Assembly (NCBI GenBank): GCA_014529385.2
Contig: CM043964.1
Coordinates: forward strand, 4,150,997-4,214,996
Length of the DNA stretch: 64,000 nucleotides
Direction of reading: 5' to 3'
DNA from: Adiantum capillus-veneris
Lineage: Eukaryota; Streptophyta; Polypodiopsida; Polypodiales; Pteridaceae
Position 1 is the first letter of the stretch, and every line of letters begins with the position of its first letter. The notes below the pieces were generated by a model. It made no database searches. It saw only the letters and a list, made by a program, of their open reading frames with translations, and was not told the origin of the DNA. Made by a program: the position numbers and the translations under genes. Shown here in pieces: positions 42,543-54,430 of this stretch.

Positions 42543-43110
42543 TTATGTAGATATGTCATCTACAAACTTCACTACAAGTCCAAGTCTAGCAAGAATAGAT
42601 ACAGACAAAAGATTTTTCTTGATCCCAGGTACATAAAATGCATCAACAAGTGTGAAAGAATTTCCTGCTGCAATAAGAACAATTTTTTCAACTCCTTGAA
42701 GCAGATAAGAGGCATTGTTGGCACAAGTAACTAAATTCCCATGAGGGACACACTCAAGAGAGGTGAACAAATCACGATGGGAGTTAATGTTCTTTGTAGC
42801 ACCAATACCACACATGTGAATCTGTAACAATTGACATGCCTACATCATGGACATCAAGATTATATGTACACTCTGTACTAAAAGCCCATTCTCCATCAAC
42901 ATCAGCATCACAGTCTCCTTTCATATAAGACTCAACAATAGCTGCATTTGTAGTTGAACCAACATTTGCAGTGAAACCACCCTCTTTCTTCTTAGCCTCT
43001 TTGGCCTTAAACTTAGGACACTGCTTGATCAAGTGATCATTAGCTTTACCATAATGGCAATGCATCTTCTTTTTGCCCTTATCACCAAAATTTCTAGAAA
43101 AATTGCTGCC
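42543..43110 (-). pseudogene. E7 nucleocapsid and protease remnant
   Basis: Zinc knuckle C-H-Y-G-K-A-N-D-H-L-I-K-Q-C (first Cys pair incomplete). Protease-like text N-N-A-S-Y and V-P-G-I-K-K-N-L-L-S-V. A small deletion relative to E8 removes the protease active-site segment (E8 has Y-F-D-S-D-A-T). Confidence 0.75.
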
Positions 43111-43348
43111 AGCAGAATCAAAAGGAACAAGTGATAATCCACTCGCAGAAGAATCATGAGAAGTGGCTACATTACTGCTACTACCTTTTCTTTGAGCAGC
43201 AATAAAAGGTTGTTCAACTGCACATTGTCTTGTCGTGTGCTTTTTTGGAAAGTGACTCTTGCAACAATAATGTTCACATCAAACTTGCCAACTTCAGGAT
43301 TTCCTTGGATCATAAGTCTCCGAGTACTACCAAAAGTCTAGTAAGAAT

Positions 43349-43890
43349 GTGTGCACAAAAGAACTGTCTATAATGACTTCTCTTGCAAAAAGAAGTTTCT
43401 CATTGATATCCTTGACACCACCAAGGAAAGTTTCCATGTCATCTTCCTCATGCATAATCTGCAATTCTAGCTCTTTACGCAGCTTCCATCAATGCAATTT
43501 TTGCCTCATTGCGACTTGCATAAAGACCACCTAGAATATCTCAAGCCTGTTTTGAAAATTTTGATGAATGAATGTGAGAAGTAATAGTGCGCTTCATAGA
43601 AAACGCAATCAATGCATGAGACTATGCATACTTTACATCCCAATGAGATTGTTCTTCCGTAGGCAAAACAACTCTAACACCAGCAATCCTTGCAGTGCAA
43701 GGCGTGCAACATCATCAAGATCGCATTTATCCTTAGAAGCAGGACGTATATCAATGCCCTGCACAATGTTCCAAACGCCCTTCAACACAACAACATGTTG
43801 CATCATATAAGCCCACATATGGTAATTTTCCTCATCCAATATGTCCTCAGTAGCAAACATCTTGAACACATCTGTGTTGTTGTCAGCCAT
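43349..43890 (-). pseudogene. E7 gag remnant
   Basis: Start codon at 43890 (M-A-D-N-N-T-D-V-F-K-M-F), shared with E8 (start 56786). Frames break near 43633. Confidence 0.7.
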
Positions 43891-44234
43891 GGTAAATGTT
43901 GCACATGATGTGAAAGCTGCCCCAATAGAGGAGAAGGAAAGTGGGAGGAACATGTGCTACATAGCACAAACCATATACGAATGTTAGGGACCTATTATGA
44001 AAAAATTGGTACTGACAAACATTTTCCACAAAATTACGAAATACATGTGAAGTAGCTGGAGTGGAATTGGAGGCTGAAATGAGCTCGTATCAGAAACTTA
44101 AGATGATTAGGCTCTTCAAGCTCTCCTTAAATTTCTTTCAACTTGCAAACACTCTTCAAAGCTCACAGAAATTGGAGAAAGGGAGCAGGCATGTGCTAGA
44201 GCTACTTGCGACTAAGCCCGGGAGGATGCAACCT

Positions 44235-44246
44235 ACTCTGATACCA
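44235..44246 (-). other. E7 primer binding site, tRNA-Met type
   Basis: Minus strand TGGTATCAGAGT, one mismatch from the consensus, two bases after the LTR. Confidence 0.82.
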
Positions 44247-44248
44247 AT

Positions 44249-44474
44249 TGTTTGAATTAGGGTTTCAAGAAAACACACACGGCTTGGACAAGACAAAGGA
44301 AGATCAAGGCACCCACAAAAGACTGTATTACTTAGTATGCAATGGAAAGATTGATAGCCCTAGAATGATGGGCGTATACAAATGCACGGGGGGAAAACCT
44401 CCTAGTGAGGGAAAAAATTCCCCGACAGTCCCAAGTGTGTTCACACACATCACTATCACATGTATATGGTAATA
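44249..44474 (-). repeat. E7 5' LTR
   Basis: 226 bp, homologous to 53527-53752 and 57050-57235 of E8. Confidence 0.8.
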
Positions 44475-45374
44475 GTAGTGAGATTTAGAGCAAAGGTTGT
44501 AAGTTGTCATCAACGCAATCACCACCACGCACTCACGCAATCATCAATGCATCAAGAAGATATCATAACCTAAGAATCATCATATTACACCTAGTCACAA
44601 TTTACTACAAGATATTTCACTCCTAATTATTAGCTATGTCATTATGCTCCAAGTGTATACATTTTTCATTTCAATTTAAATCCTAGCCAAAAAGTTGTTA
44701 TATCAGAGCTTACTAGATGATCTCGGTCATTTCATAGAGCTTTATGAAACTTGTTCATAGTCACTATTCATGTAGGTTGTCCAAGTTTGTTAGGTTATAC
44801 CATAGATCAACAAATAGGATTGTGAGTCAATGTTTTGGGATCACAAGCAGGTATTCAATGTCTATTACTAATTTACTATTATTCAAGATCAAAGTATAAC
44901 CTTTCCTTGACAAGCCGTGTGCTTGTCTTCAGCCTCATCCCCCAATCAGAGTTTTTTTTTGCATGAAGAAAAACCATTATGCACCCTTCATTGCACCTAT
45001 TAACTTTGCATACACTTGATTGTGAGAGATGTTGCCAATTTTACCCATTGTAATGACCAAGAAATTTAGAATTTTTGTAGGTCACGGTGTTGCAAGTGAT
45101 TGCTTGGCTTTAGAGTAGACATGGACCGGCAAAAACGTTTTGCTTAACATATTTAAATTGAGAGAGAAATAAGAGTCCCACGGTTTACAAGGACATTTGG
45201 AGAATCACTCTACTTCATGTGCTGAGACATTACATCAATTCAAAGGAGCTTATTTTTATGCTTCCATCCTAATCTCAAAATTAATCTTTGGGTCCAATTT
45301 TCAGTGTTTCACCCATTTTGGACCAAAGGTTGTCCTTAAAGCTTGAGGTCTTTGTAGCTCTTGGTTAAAATTTT
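44475..45374. other. AT-rich DNA, nothing recognised
   Basis: No coding or repeat signal beyond the R588 start. Confidence 0.4.
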
Positions 45375-45961
45375 AGGGACTTAAGACATTTTGTAGAGGT
45401 AACTAGGTCTCCTAATGGAACTACTTCATTTCTCAAAGATCAAAGTGTAAATACAGGCGTGTAATCTTTGGCAACCACTCTTTAACTCAATTTTCAACAA
45501 TCAATTATGATTGATAAATCTATTGGAAACTTTGAGAATATTGATTCAAAAGTAGGGTGATGCCAGCTATAATAGATTATAAAATAGACTCTTTATAGTG
45601 TGATGGGTTGCCATCGCCCATTCATGTAAAATTTAGTACAGTAAATGCCATTCTTAGGGTTTAGGGTTTTGTATTTCTTGTATACATCTACAATACATAC
45701 ATAGAGCAGATAGAGAGAGGAGAGTACATGGTGAATCGATGGTCCTCATTGCTACAACACATTAGTCTCTACTCTCCATCATTCATTAATTTATAATACG
45801 TGTTAATGAGGTTAGTGAGGTGGGAAGCCAACAATGTCTAGTCTGGGCACAACGGCTCTCTACCCCACAACCTATCGTGAAAGGCCAATGTGCCTTTAAG
45901 TAACATATATACTAAGTATGTGGAGTCATGATCTCTGTGTGAAAAAGTGTAAACTTTGCAA
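45375..45961. repeat. R588 copy 2
   Basis: Partner of 29411-29998. The first 120 bp are identical; most differences lie in the second half. Confidence 0.8.
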
Positions 45962-46599
45962 GTGGACATAAGTTAAGCCATGGATGTCTATAGGTGTACA
46001 CCAATGTTCAAGAACAAGAATGAAGATCAAGGGTAGCCAGAGGTATCCAAAAGTGTATGTTTTTAATGGTTTATTTGACCAAGAAGTTCTATTTTGATAC
46101 TATTCAGGATGGATACTCAAAAATTATAGAAGTACAAAGATTATTATTTCTTAAGGTGGTTTAAAGTGCTCTCTAAGTTGTTCAAGACGCCTTGTCAATT
46201 GGAGCTATAATGGTCAAGATATTGCAGGTAGTAGAAATAAGTGGCTTGCAGATCCCTACATCAGAAAGAGAATGGAGTCTAGGAGGGCCTCTTTATTTGG
46301 CAGTTTAAGGCAGTCAAACCTTCATTATTAAGAAAGAAATCAAATGACAGCTTTTGAATTCAAACAGGCAAAACGGCTAGTTTATTTGAATTCAGCTTTC
46401 CCCCCCAAAATGAAATTTAAAATCTAACAAGGAAAAGTATGTCATGTAACATATCTATGAAAAGAGCAGTTTCTTTAAAGGTTTTTTTTTAGAAAACAAG
46501 GATGTTGTGAATACCTTGAGCTATATAGGGGCATCGATGTTGTTTTGGGCATGTTCTCCATTTTCCCTCTCTAGAATTATGATCAATTTTCAAGGAAAA
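45962..46599. other. AT-rich DNA, possible faint hAT trace
   Basis: Around 46255-46290 the plus strand reads S-E-R-E-W-S, which resembles the hAT dimerisation motif. The surroundings do not support it well. Confidence 0.3.
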
Positions 46600-46926
46600 T
46601 AAAGCTATCCAGAATTTAGAGAAGACAGATCTCTTTCTGCAGGCTGCAAAAAAAAGAGATTCAAGATAATTTGGAGTTACTCCTTGAAGACAAAGATGTT
46701 GAACATGGCCTAAAGACAAAGTGGAATGAGGTCAAAGATAAAGTATCATTGCTAGATTTAAAAAAATGATGAAGAGACAAGATGATAGTCAACCCTAATC
46801 AAGCCCCAAGCATTCCAGAGATTTTGATAAAGCTTGGTATTGTGGTTCCAAAGAGTGAAAAATCCACCTTAGATGATATTGTCAAAGGAATTCCATGAAC
46901 AGATTTAAATCTTGCAAGGCTAGAAG
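46600..46926 (+). pseudogene. E12: E1-family gag fragment, left part
   Basis: Parallels E1 at about 705-943 and 12668-12710. Corresponding phrases are E-D-K-D and I-V-V-P-K-S followed by L-D-D-I-V-K-G-I. Interrupted by E11 at 46927 with TSD AGAAG. Confidence 0.75.
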
Positions 46927-47079
46927 TGTCAGGACAACGGCAAGGCCAGACTAGACAAGGGAAAGGCCGGGCTAGGCAGTGTGGAAAGGGAGTACAACTA
47001 GGGCAAAGGGCTAGAAGCCATGCTATATAGTAGGTGGTTGGGAGGTGGAATCCTAGGTTCTAGTTCCCCTTGTCTAACA
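46927..47079 (+). repeat. E11 5' LTR
   Basis: Starts TGTCAGGACAACGG, ends CTTGTCTAACA. Contains repeated CAAGGCC-type text. Confidence 0.9.
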
Positions 47080-47080
47080 T

Positions 47081-47093
47081 TGGTATCAAGAGC
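47081..47093 (+). other. E11 primer binding site, tRNA-Met type with inserted base
   Basis: TGGTATCAAGAGC against the usual TGGTATCAGAGC: one extra A. Confidence 0.75.
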
Positions 47094-47856
47094 AAGGTTC
47101 GTGTTTTAAGAAAGGCACAGCTGTGGAGGAGGGGAGCCACACAATTTGCATGCTTTTTTTTCATGTCGGGGTCAAGGGAGCATGGAACTCACCTCCTGTG
47201 AGAAGGACGAGAGGCCTGAAGGCATGGACAACTTCCCTTGCAAGGAGAAGCCTCTGAGGTTGGACTTGTACAAAACGGTGCCCTTGCGGGCTCTACGGCA
47301 TCGCACCGGGCTGCGAAGCACAACTCGACCCAGGGCCGAAGCCCAATTCACCCTGCAGCGACCGCCATATCTCTCCCAGTCTCCTTGCGCGCTACTGCAG
47401 TCGTCCATGGCGCCTATGAGGCATTGAGTTCACATTAAAAAAATGCCTAAGGCCTTTGTCCTTAGGACTTCATTGACACAAGGGGTGATACACACCTTGC
47501 CTCAAGCAAGGAGCTCCGATTTTGGGAGTTGGTAAGCAGTAAGGATCGATCCAAGGGCATCAAAGGTAGGGCCGGAAAACACACACACCCACACCAATTC
47601 TCTGCATAGGAGCTGTAGAAAACCAAAAATTTAATAAAACCATCTCAAGTGGCGTTATTTTTCAAAATTGATTACGGTCGAACATATAATCGATTCGGCT
47701 ACAAGGGATTAAGGAATTCCCTACATGGTGGACATTTTGGATCGATTAACACTTGGATAATATGAACTTCGACAGGATTAGCAAGGCTAATTACACTTTT
47801 CAAGTGCTCAATCTCAGGTATTTTTTTGACTATTCCTTGCACCGCACTGTGGTGCC
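47094..47856 (+). other. E11 leader
   Basis: Non-coding; a GC-rich patch (about 47180-47410) has ORFs in several frames, but none looks like a protein family. Confidence 0.55.
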
Positions 47857-49203
47857 ATGGATTCCGATATCAATATGACTTTTGATTTTGAGAAAAATAC
47901 ACTTGATCCTGCCAATGATGGCTCGCGATCGGATGCTCTCAAGAAGAGTGCCCGCGAGGCTACGGTAGGTGATGACACTTATGAATTGCTCAACATTCAA
48001 GAATTTTGTGCACACGCATGTCAGTCATGGATGAAAATTTTAAGGCTTTAAATAAAAATGTCACTAAACTATCTACACTAGTGACTCAGTTAATGCAACA
48101 ACAGTCCAAGAGTCCTACTGACACACACATGCGTGAGCACGTTGCTACACAAGGGCAAGGCCCTTCTAATCAAGGGCAAGGCCCAACTGTTGATACTTTG
48201 CACACTCTAACTGCAAAAGAGGTGGATGAGCTGTTGAAAAACACCAAACCACCGACTTTTAAGGGAGAAGATCAAGACTGCAATAAGAATGCAGTGAATA
48301 TCTTTCTTAGCAAATGGGATGGAAAACGCCTTAGGGCGTACTCCGGACACAGTCAGAGCTCTGCAAACGAGCTTAACTCTGGAAGGCAAGGCCTACAAAT
48401 GGTGGACGTCTCTCAAGGAGAAGAATATCATACCACAGAGTTGGGCAGCTTTTGAAGCTATGTTTCGCAAAGAAATTTTTCCTACAAATAAGGCAGATCA
48501 AAATTGGACGGCTTGGGATACGTGTTCCATGCACCAATACTCATCATTGCTTGAATATATATCTCACTATCGGGATGTTATCCTCAAGTTGGAAGGCTTA
48601 GATAACTTTCAACAAGTACGGGGGTTTATACATGGTCTGACACTAGAGCTTAAGAAGCACGTCAAGACCCAAGACCCTAAAACACTTGAGGAAGCCATAG
48701 TGAAAGCACATATTCACGATGATCCAAATGAAAAGAAAGCACATAATATTCACATGCCTGCTAATACACATGGTAATACACGCACACGGTATGGGCACAA
48801 TGAAAGGAAATTTATAGTAGCCAATTTAGAAGTATCTAAAAAACCCAAGGGGTCCAGAGGTCCTCTTTCTCTTGAGGACTTTGATAAAGTTATGAAAGAG
48901 AAATTATGTTTTCAATGTTTAGGAAGCGATCATGGCAAAAAGGATTGTCCCAAGGGGAAATCTGTTGCTCATGGCAAGGAGAAAGCAGTGCAGATGGTGC
49001 AATTGCTACCTCTTGAGTCTTTCTTACAATTCTCTACAGTGGAAGTAACACACACCGAGGTGGTGCATGAATTCTGTCTCACAGCTTCCATGTGGAAACA
49101 AACCTTTGGACCACATGAGTTAGTATGTATGCACAGATCTCTACAAGGGCACAAGGTGTGCATCGTGGTAGATGACGGTGCTACTCACAATTTCATCAAT
49201 TAG
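47857..49203 (+). pseudogene. E11 gag
   Basis: Three phases: 47857-48051 (M-D-S-D-I-N-M-T-F-D-F), 48006-48350 with a Gln-rich coil, and 48319-49203 with the capsid core (L-E-G-K-A-Y-K-W-W and F-R-K-E-I-F-P). It ends with the zinc knuckle C-F-Q-C-L-G-S-D-H-x4-C. Two frameshifts inactivate it. The last segment runs on into protease. Confidence 0.82.
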
Positions 49204-49560
49204 GAATTGGTGAAAAAACTCAAATTGCCTCAAACTCGGAGTACCCACCGCTACAAGGTAGCAATGATGAATGGACATGATACCAAAATTTGGGATACTC
49301 AAGTATGAGCTGTTCCGTTGGAAGTACAAGGTTACTCCACGTCCTTGGATTTTCAGGTTATGAACATGGAGAGGGAAGACGTGGTCCTTGGTAGTGAGTG
49401 GTTGCATAGTCTAGGACCATCACTGAAGCATAGCTATGAGCATAAGAGCTTGATATTCGAATCCCATGGTGCACATGTGTTGTTGTTATGAGAGAAGGAT
49501 GTACCTTCTTCACCATTGATTTGTACCACTGAGCTTATGCAGCTCGTTTCTAATATGAAA
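49138..49560 (+). pseudogene. E11 protease
   Basis: V-V-D-D-G-A-T-H-N-F-I-N before a TAG at 49201-49203, then D-V-V-L-G-S-E-W-L with further stops. The usual D-S/T-G-A is D-D-G-A here. Confidence 0.75.
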
Positions 49561-49574
49561 TAGATCAAGTTTTC

Positions 49575-50431
49575 TTGTGTTACTCACTGTCTCATTTTCT
49601 CTCTAACATTGAGTCTGTTGAACATTCCTCAACGCCGCATGCTTCTCTCTCATCTCTTCCGCCAATGGCTACTTCCAAACAAGCAAAAGTTGTTAGTGAG
49701 TTACAAAAATTATTCAAGGAATTTCAAGATGTTTTTCCTAATGATTTGCCATCAAGATTACTGCCGACACAATCGGTACAATATAGAATCGATGTGGTTG
49801 CAGGCTGTAAACATGTCAGTAAACCGCCCTACCGTATGAGTTTGTCTGAAGCTGCTGAGGTGGAACATCAGCTTGCTTACTACCTTAGCATAGGGTTTAT
49901 ACAACCTAGTTCTTCACCATGGGCTTCCCCTATCCTATTGGTGAAGAAAAAAGATGGTAGTATGCGCATGTGCGTAGACCACCGTGGCTTAAATGTGGTT
50001 ACAGTTAAGAACAAGTACCCATTGCCACGAGTCGATGAGTTGTTCGACAAACTCACCCATGCTTGCATTTTTACAAAAATAGACTTGCGGTCAGGTTATC
50101 ACCAAGTCTGTATTCAACTTGCTGATATACACAAAACTGCATTGCGAACAAGGTTTGGACACTACGAGTTCTGGTGATGCCCTTTGGGTTAACCAATGCG
50201 CCCGCAACATTCATGACACTTATGGATAGTGTCTTGAAGCCGTACTTGGGAAAAGTTGTCATCGTTTTTCTCGATGACATTCTAGCCTACAGTGCGTCTG
50301 AAGAAGAATACTTACAACATCTGAGGCAGGTGTTTGAGTTGTTACAAACAAATAAAGTATATGCCAAGGAATCTAAGTGTGATTTTCTGAAAAGAACAAA
50401 TTCAGTATCTAGGGCATGTTATTTCAGCTAA
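49575..50431 (+). pseudogene. E11 reverse transcriptase
   Basis: [41 protein letters not shown] one-base deletion at about 50172 shifts into [12 protein letters not shown] and the catalytic F-L-D-D-I-L. Classic chromovirus RT apart from the lesions. Confidence 0.87.
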
Positions 50432-50441
50432 TGGGCTATAT

Positions 50442-51060
50442 ATGGATCAATCCAAAGTGGATACCATCCAAAAATGGTCTTCTCCTAAAAATCTGGAAGA
50501 GTTACATATTTTTTTGGGATTTGCAGGTTTTTATCAAAGGTTCGTTAAAAACAATGCTAATATTGCTATTCCCATGACGGATCAACTGAAAGGAAAAGGC
50601 AAATCTTTTCAGTGGGAACCCACTCCACAACACAGTTTCGATACACTCAAGGAGGCATTAGCTACAACTCCCATACTAGCTATTGTAGATCCTTTGAAAC
50701 CATTTGTTTTGGAAACGGATGCCAATGATCGTGCTATTGGAGCAGTCCTGTTACAAGACGGACAGCCAATTGCATTTGAAACTTGCAAGAAGCTTGATGT
50801 AGCTTAGCAGAACTACTCTGTTTATGAGCAGGAACTCTATGCAGTAATGTCTGCCTTAAAAACATGGTGGCATTATCTATATGGTGCTCAGTTTGAGATT
50901 GTGTTTGACCATGAAAGAATCAAATGATTTACACAACAAACAAATTTGAAGGGTCGGAAAAACAAGTGGGCCGAGATTCTTCAGGAATATGATGCCAAGT
51001 TTAGGTATCGTAAAGGTCAATACAATGTGGTGGTGGCTAACTCTCTAAGTCGTATGCCGG
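50442..51060 (+). pseudogene. E11 RNase H
   Basis: F-L-G-F-A-G-F-Y-Q-R-F at the connection, then L-E-T-D-A-N-D-R-A-I-G-A-V-L and Y-E-Q-E-L-Y-A-V, followed by Y-N-V-V-V-A-N-S-L-S-R. Two stops (50805-50807 and 50926-50928). Confidence 0.83.
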
Positions 51061-52250
51061 AGATCAATGTTCTCTTGTTCACGGAACTTCATAGTGAATT
51101 TTTTGATTCTCTCAAAGGCAAATATGAGCATGATGAAGCATATTCCAAAATGTGGATCCATGTACAAATGAGGGATCCTTCTCACTCCATCGACAATGGG
51201 TACCTACTCCATAAGGTTAGAGTTTGTATACCGATGAAACACAGACACTCGGTGCCAAATTCTTCATGAATGTCATGATAGTCCAAGTGCAAGGCACCCA
51301 GGTATTAGAAAAACTTATGCTCTCGTACGATGACAGTTTTACTGGCTAGGTATACATGGCTTTGTTCAAGCTTATGTCTTGTATTGCCAAAAATGTCAAG
51401 CTAACAAAGCAGAGCGCCTGAAAGCAGGAGGACTCTTACATCCTTTGGGGATTCCCAATGGAAAATGGGAAAGTATCTCTATGGACTTTATTGTGGTTTT
51501 ACCAACCACTGTACGAGGTCATGACTCGGTATGGGTGGTCGTAGACAGGTTGATTAAACTATGTAAGTTTATTTTTTAACCAAATCAACGGTTAAGACAC
51601 CAGAATTAGCCAAGTTATTTGTGGAAAATCTATACAAGTTGTATGGTTTGCCAAGTAACATTGTCAGTGATCGTGATCCCAAGTTTAACAGTCACTTTTG
51701 GAGGGCTGTGTTTAAACGATTGGGTACACAACTAAACCTCAGTACACCCGATCATCTAGAAACAGATGGTCAGACTGAATGATTTAACCAAGTTCTAGAG
51801 GATATGCTAAGAGCATACGTCAACAAAAAACAGTCAGTCTGGGAAGAATACTTACCTATTCTCGAGTTTGCCTACAACAGTGATAAGCATGTCACAATTC
51901 GATTTAGTCCTTTCATGCTCATGTATGGGTTTCAACCTAGGTAACCTATTACGGTGGGGTTGGCAACCAAAAAGCTCCAACAGATTAAGGATTTTCTCCA
52001 AGACACATGGATATGTTGAAACTTGCTTGTCAAAATGTCCGACAAGTGCAGGATCGGTATCAGAAGTATGTTGATGAGAAACGTTTGCAAGTTACCTTCA
52101 AGGAAGGGGAGGAAGTATTTTTACGTGTGCTAGAACATTCAGAAAATCTAAAAACTGGGCCAACACCTAAATTATCTCCCTGATATTGTAAGCCTTTTAA
52201 AATACTCAAGCGAGCAGGTGATCGTGCCTACAAATTATTTCTACCTACAC
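51061..52250 (+). pseudogene. E11 integrase
   Basis: Zinc finger part C-Q-K-C-Q-A-N-K (about 51381-51405). First catalytic Asp in S-M-D-F-I-V-V-L-P. Second region S-D-R-D-P-K-F (about 51668) and a degraded T-D-G-Q-T-E (about 51762-51779) are in shifted frames. C-terminal G-D-R-A-Y-K-L-F-L-P at about 52220. Confidence 0.82.
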
Positions 52251-52446
52251 ATTCTCGTATTCATCCGGTGTTTCATCTAAGAAGTTTACGTAAGCAGTTA
52301 CATGGGGACGACAATGTCATTGACCAACAAATTTCAAGCCTTAATCAAGTGGAAAGATTGACCCGAGGAAGGTGCTACTTGGGAAAACATTAGTGTTCTT
52401 AAAAAGAAGTTTCCCACTTTTGTTTTTGAGGAGGAAAAATCTTCTT
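52251..52446 (+). pseudogene. E11 integrase tail and chromodomain
   Basis: I-H-P-V-F-H-L-R-S-L-R precedes a chromodomain-like end read after a shift: L-I-K-W-K-D, E-E-G-A-T-W-E-N, L-K-K-K-F-P-T-F. Chromodomains of these elements guide insertion to modified histones. One stop (TGA) replaces the residue after L-I-K-W-K-D. Confidence 0.78.
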
Positions 52447-52456
52447 AAGGGGGGAG
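52447..52456 (+). other. E11 polypurine tract
   Basis: AAGGGGGGAG three bases before the 3' LTR. Confidence 0.85.
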
Positions 52457-52459
52457 TAA

Positions 52460-52612
52460 TGTCAAGACAACAGCAAGGCCGGACTAAACAAGGGCAAGGC
52501 CAGGCTAGGCAATGTGGAAAGGGAGTCCAACTAGGGCAAAGGGCTAGGATCCATGCTATATAGTGGGTGGTTGGGAGGTGGAATCCTAGGTTTTGTCTCC
52601 CCTTGTCTAACA
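52460..52612 (+). repeat. E11 3' LTR
   Basis: 153 bp, about 15 mismatches by eye to 46927-47079. Confidence 0.9.
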
Positions 52613-52617
52613 AGAAG

Positions 52618-53430
52618 AGAAGGGGTAATCATCAAGCCAATCTACACGGCAAAGACCTCAAAATGGAGAAGACTTTGTACACAGATGTATATGGTGTGAC
52701 AATATTGACCATGGAAGAAGGGATTGTGAAAGTTTTAAAGATGATTTGATGAACGAGTTTGTTTTACTTAAAGGTGGTAGGATTCACTTAAGTGAAATAT
52801 GTAATCCTTTGCAGATAAGCTTTGGAAAAGGAGGGATGAAGAATCTAGTTGAGGACATGGCTACTAGCCATGTTACCTCAATGGTTGAGGTAGCTACCTA
52901 TGGGTTGAGATTCAAGACTATTAACAAAAAAGGTGTCAAGGTTGGAGAATAAGTATCTAATGAAATTAGTGAATTGTCACCATCCATAATAGAATCTTCG
53001 ATGAAGGTTAAAATGATTAAAGAGGTTTTGCATGAAGCTAGAGACTGCATTTGTCTAGAAATAGGTGGGGATGACCCCATAGATTCTTTGTAAGTGCATG
53101 CGTACATCACCAAATTTCAATTGAATGATGCCATTGTTGAAGAGAAATGTTGGCATGAGAATGGGGATGAAGGAGCTTTAAAAAGGGCCATGAGGAGTGG
53201 AGGAAGAAACAACATGGTGCCTCCTAAAATAAATTCTCCACAAGAGATGTCTATACTTAAAGTGTGTATGTAGAAAGCTTTTAAAGAAAAGAAGAAGGAA
53301 GTAAAAAATAAGGGTCTAGCTTCATTCAATATAGAGGCAGCAATAAATCTCAAAACGTTTTTGGAAGAGAATATTTTAAAAATTAAGGTTGGTCCTTGGC
53401 ATATCTAAGGGGCAGTTCCATGAAGAAAGC
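52618..53430 (+). pseudogene. E12: E1-family gag fragment, right part
   Basis: Continues the gag of 46600-46926. It keeps an intact nucleocapsid finger read across the frames, C-I-W-C-D-N-I-D-H-G-R-R-D-C (about 52688-52729). F-V-L-L-K-G-G-R-I-H-L and S-F-G-K-G-G-M-K-N-L-V follow. It has stops and shifts and ends near 53430 without reaching protease. The rest of the element is missing on both sides. Confidence 0.78.
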
Positions 53431-53526
53431 ACTGATGTGTGCTTTGCCGCATGTGTGGAAGGCAAGGAACTTACCAAACACCGTGTGCAAGCCACGAGTG
53501 GCTGTAAGGACACAACTATAGAGTCC

Positions 53527-53752
53527 TATTGGAATTAGGGTTCCAGAGAAACGCACATAGCTTGGAGAAGACAAAGGAAGCTCAAGGCGCACAAAAGAGA
53601 GTGTGTTACTTAGTGCGTAATGGAAAGATAGATAGCCCTAGATTTATGGGCATATATACGATGCACGGGGGAAAAAGACTCCTAAAGAGGGAAAAAATAC
53701 CCCGAGGGTCCCAGTGTGTTCACACACATCACTACACATGTATATGGTAGCA
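53527..53752 (-). repeat. E8 3' LTR
   Basis: 226 bp; on the minus strand it starts TGCTACCATATACATG. The adjacent minus-strand tract (53753-53768) reads AGGAGGGATT, the polypurine tract. Confidence 0.82.
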
Positions 53753-53799
53753 AATCCCTCCTAGAGTGATGGGGTGAATGAGAGTTGGCACAAGAGTAA

Positions 53800-54430
53800 A
53801 GGGACGTGCCATGCCTTGAGGACATGATCAATCCACAAAGGGAAGTAAGCCCTAAGCTTTGTGGAAGGCTTTAAGCTTCTCATGATATAATGCCTTCGTC
53901 AAAATATTGGTAAGGTTGTCCTGTGTTGGCACAGGTTAACCTGTGTTGGCACATAAGCCAATCTGATCTCTCCTGATGAGAGCCTCTCCTTGACATAGTG
54001 GTAATGCACCTCAATGTTCTTTGTGAAAGCATGAAAATTTGGGTTCCTTGAAAATACCAATGTGCTCTTACGGTGAGTGTAGATAGTGTTGGCAGTGTCC
54101 TATGGCAACACCCAAATCAACCATAAGGCATCTGAGCCATACACACTCAACCGTAGCTATGAAGACTGCCCTGTACTCAGCCACAGTAATTTTCTTCTTG
54201 CTCAACCATGATATACATGAACTACCAAGCATGAAACAAAAACCACTCGTGGACACTCTCATGTCAAAACAACCAGCACAATCTGAGTCTGAAAAAGCAT
54301 GTAAGTCTAGCAAAAATGATCGCCCCTTGGGATAAAATAAGCCAAGATGTAAAGTGCCACTAAGGTAGTTGTAAATCCTCTTGACAGCCTGCCAATGCTT
54401 AGACCCTAGGCTATGCATAAATCTGCTGAC
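53800..54430 (-). pseudogene. E8 RNase H
   Basis: The frame 54418-54068 has Y-L-S-G-T-L-H-L-G, F-S-D-S-D-C-A-G, S-T-S-G-F-C and V-A-E-Y-R-A, then a stop. The C-terminal end is traceable down to about 53885 in broken frames. Confidence 0.8.

Larger units (their letters stand above)
40131..44474 (-). mobile_element. E7: Ty1/copia remnant, 3' end lost
   Basis: Minus-strand 5' LTR (44249-44474), tRNA-Met primer site, gag, nucleocapsid finger, protease, integrase and RT can be followed. Homology to E8 stops abruptly near 40131, before most of RNase H and the 3' LTR. Frames are short and interrupted. Same family as E8. Confidence 0.85.
46927..52612 (+). mobile_element. E11: Ty3/gypsy chromovirus, degenerate but full length
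   Basis: Two 153-bp LTRs (46927-47079 and 52460-52612), about 90% identical. TSD AGAAG at 46922-46926 and 52613-52617. The order gag, protease, RT, RNase H, integrase, chromodomain is that of plant chromoviruses. 5686 bp. Many stops and frameshifts fit the older LTR divergence. Confidence 0.93.

Noticed and set aside
29411-45961. One giant LTR element bounded by the two R588 copies
   Set aside because: No primer site after the left copy, no polypurine tract before the right copy, outer flanks do not form a TSD, and the interior is unrelated elements.
46255-46290. hAT transposase fragment (S-E-R-E-W-S)
   Set aside because: Six residues without the neighbouring L-A or R-N-x-L motifs are too little; kept only as a remark.
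47146-47438. ORFs in the GC-rich E11 leader
   Set aside because: Overlapping frames on both strands with no family features and no conserved start.
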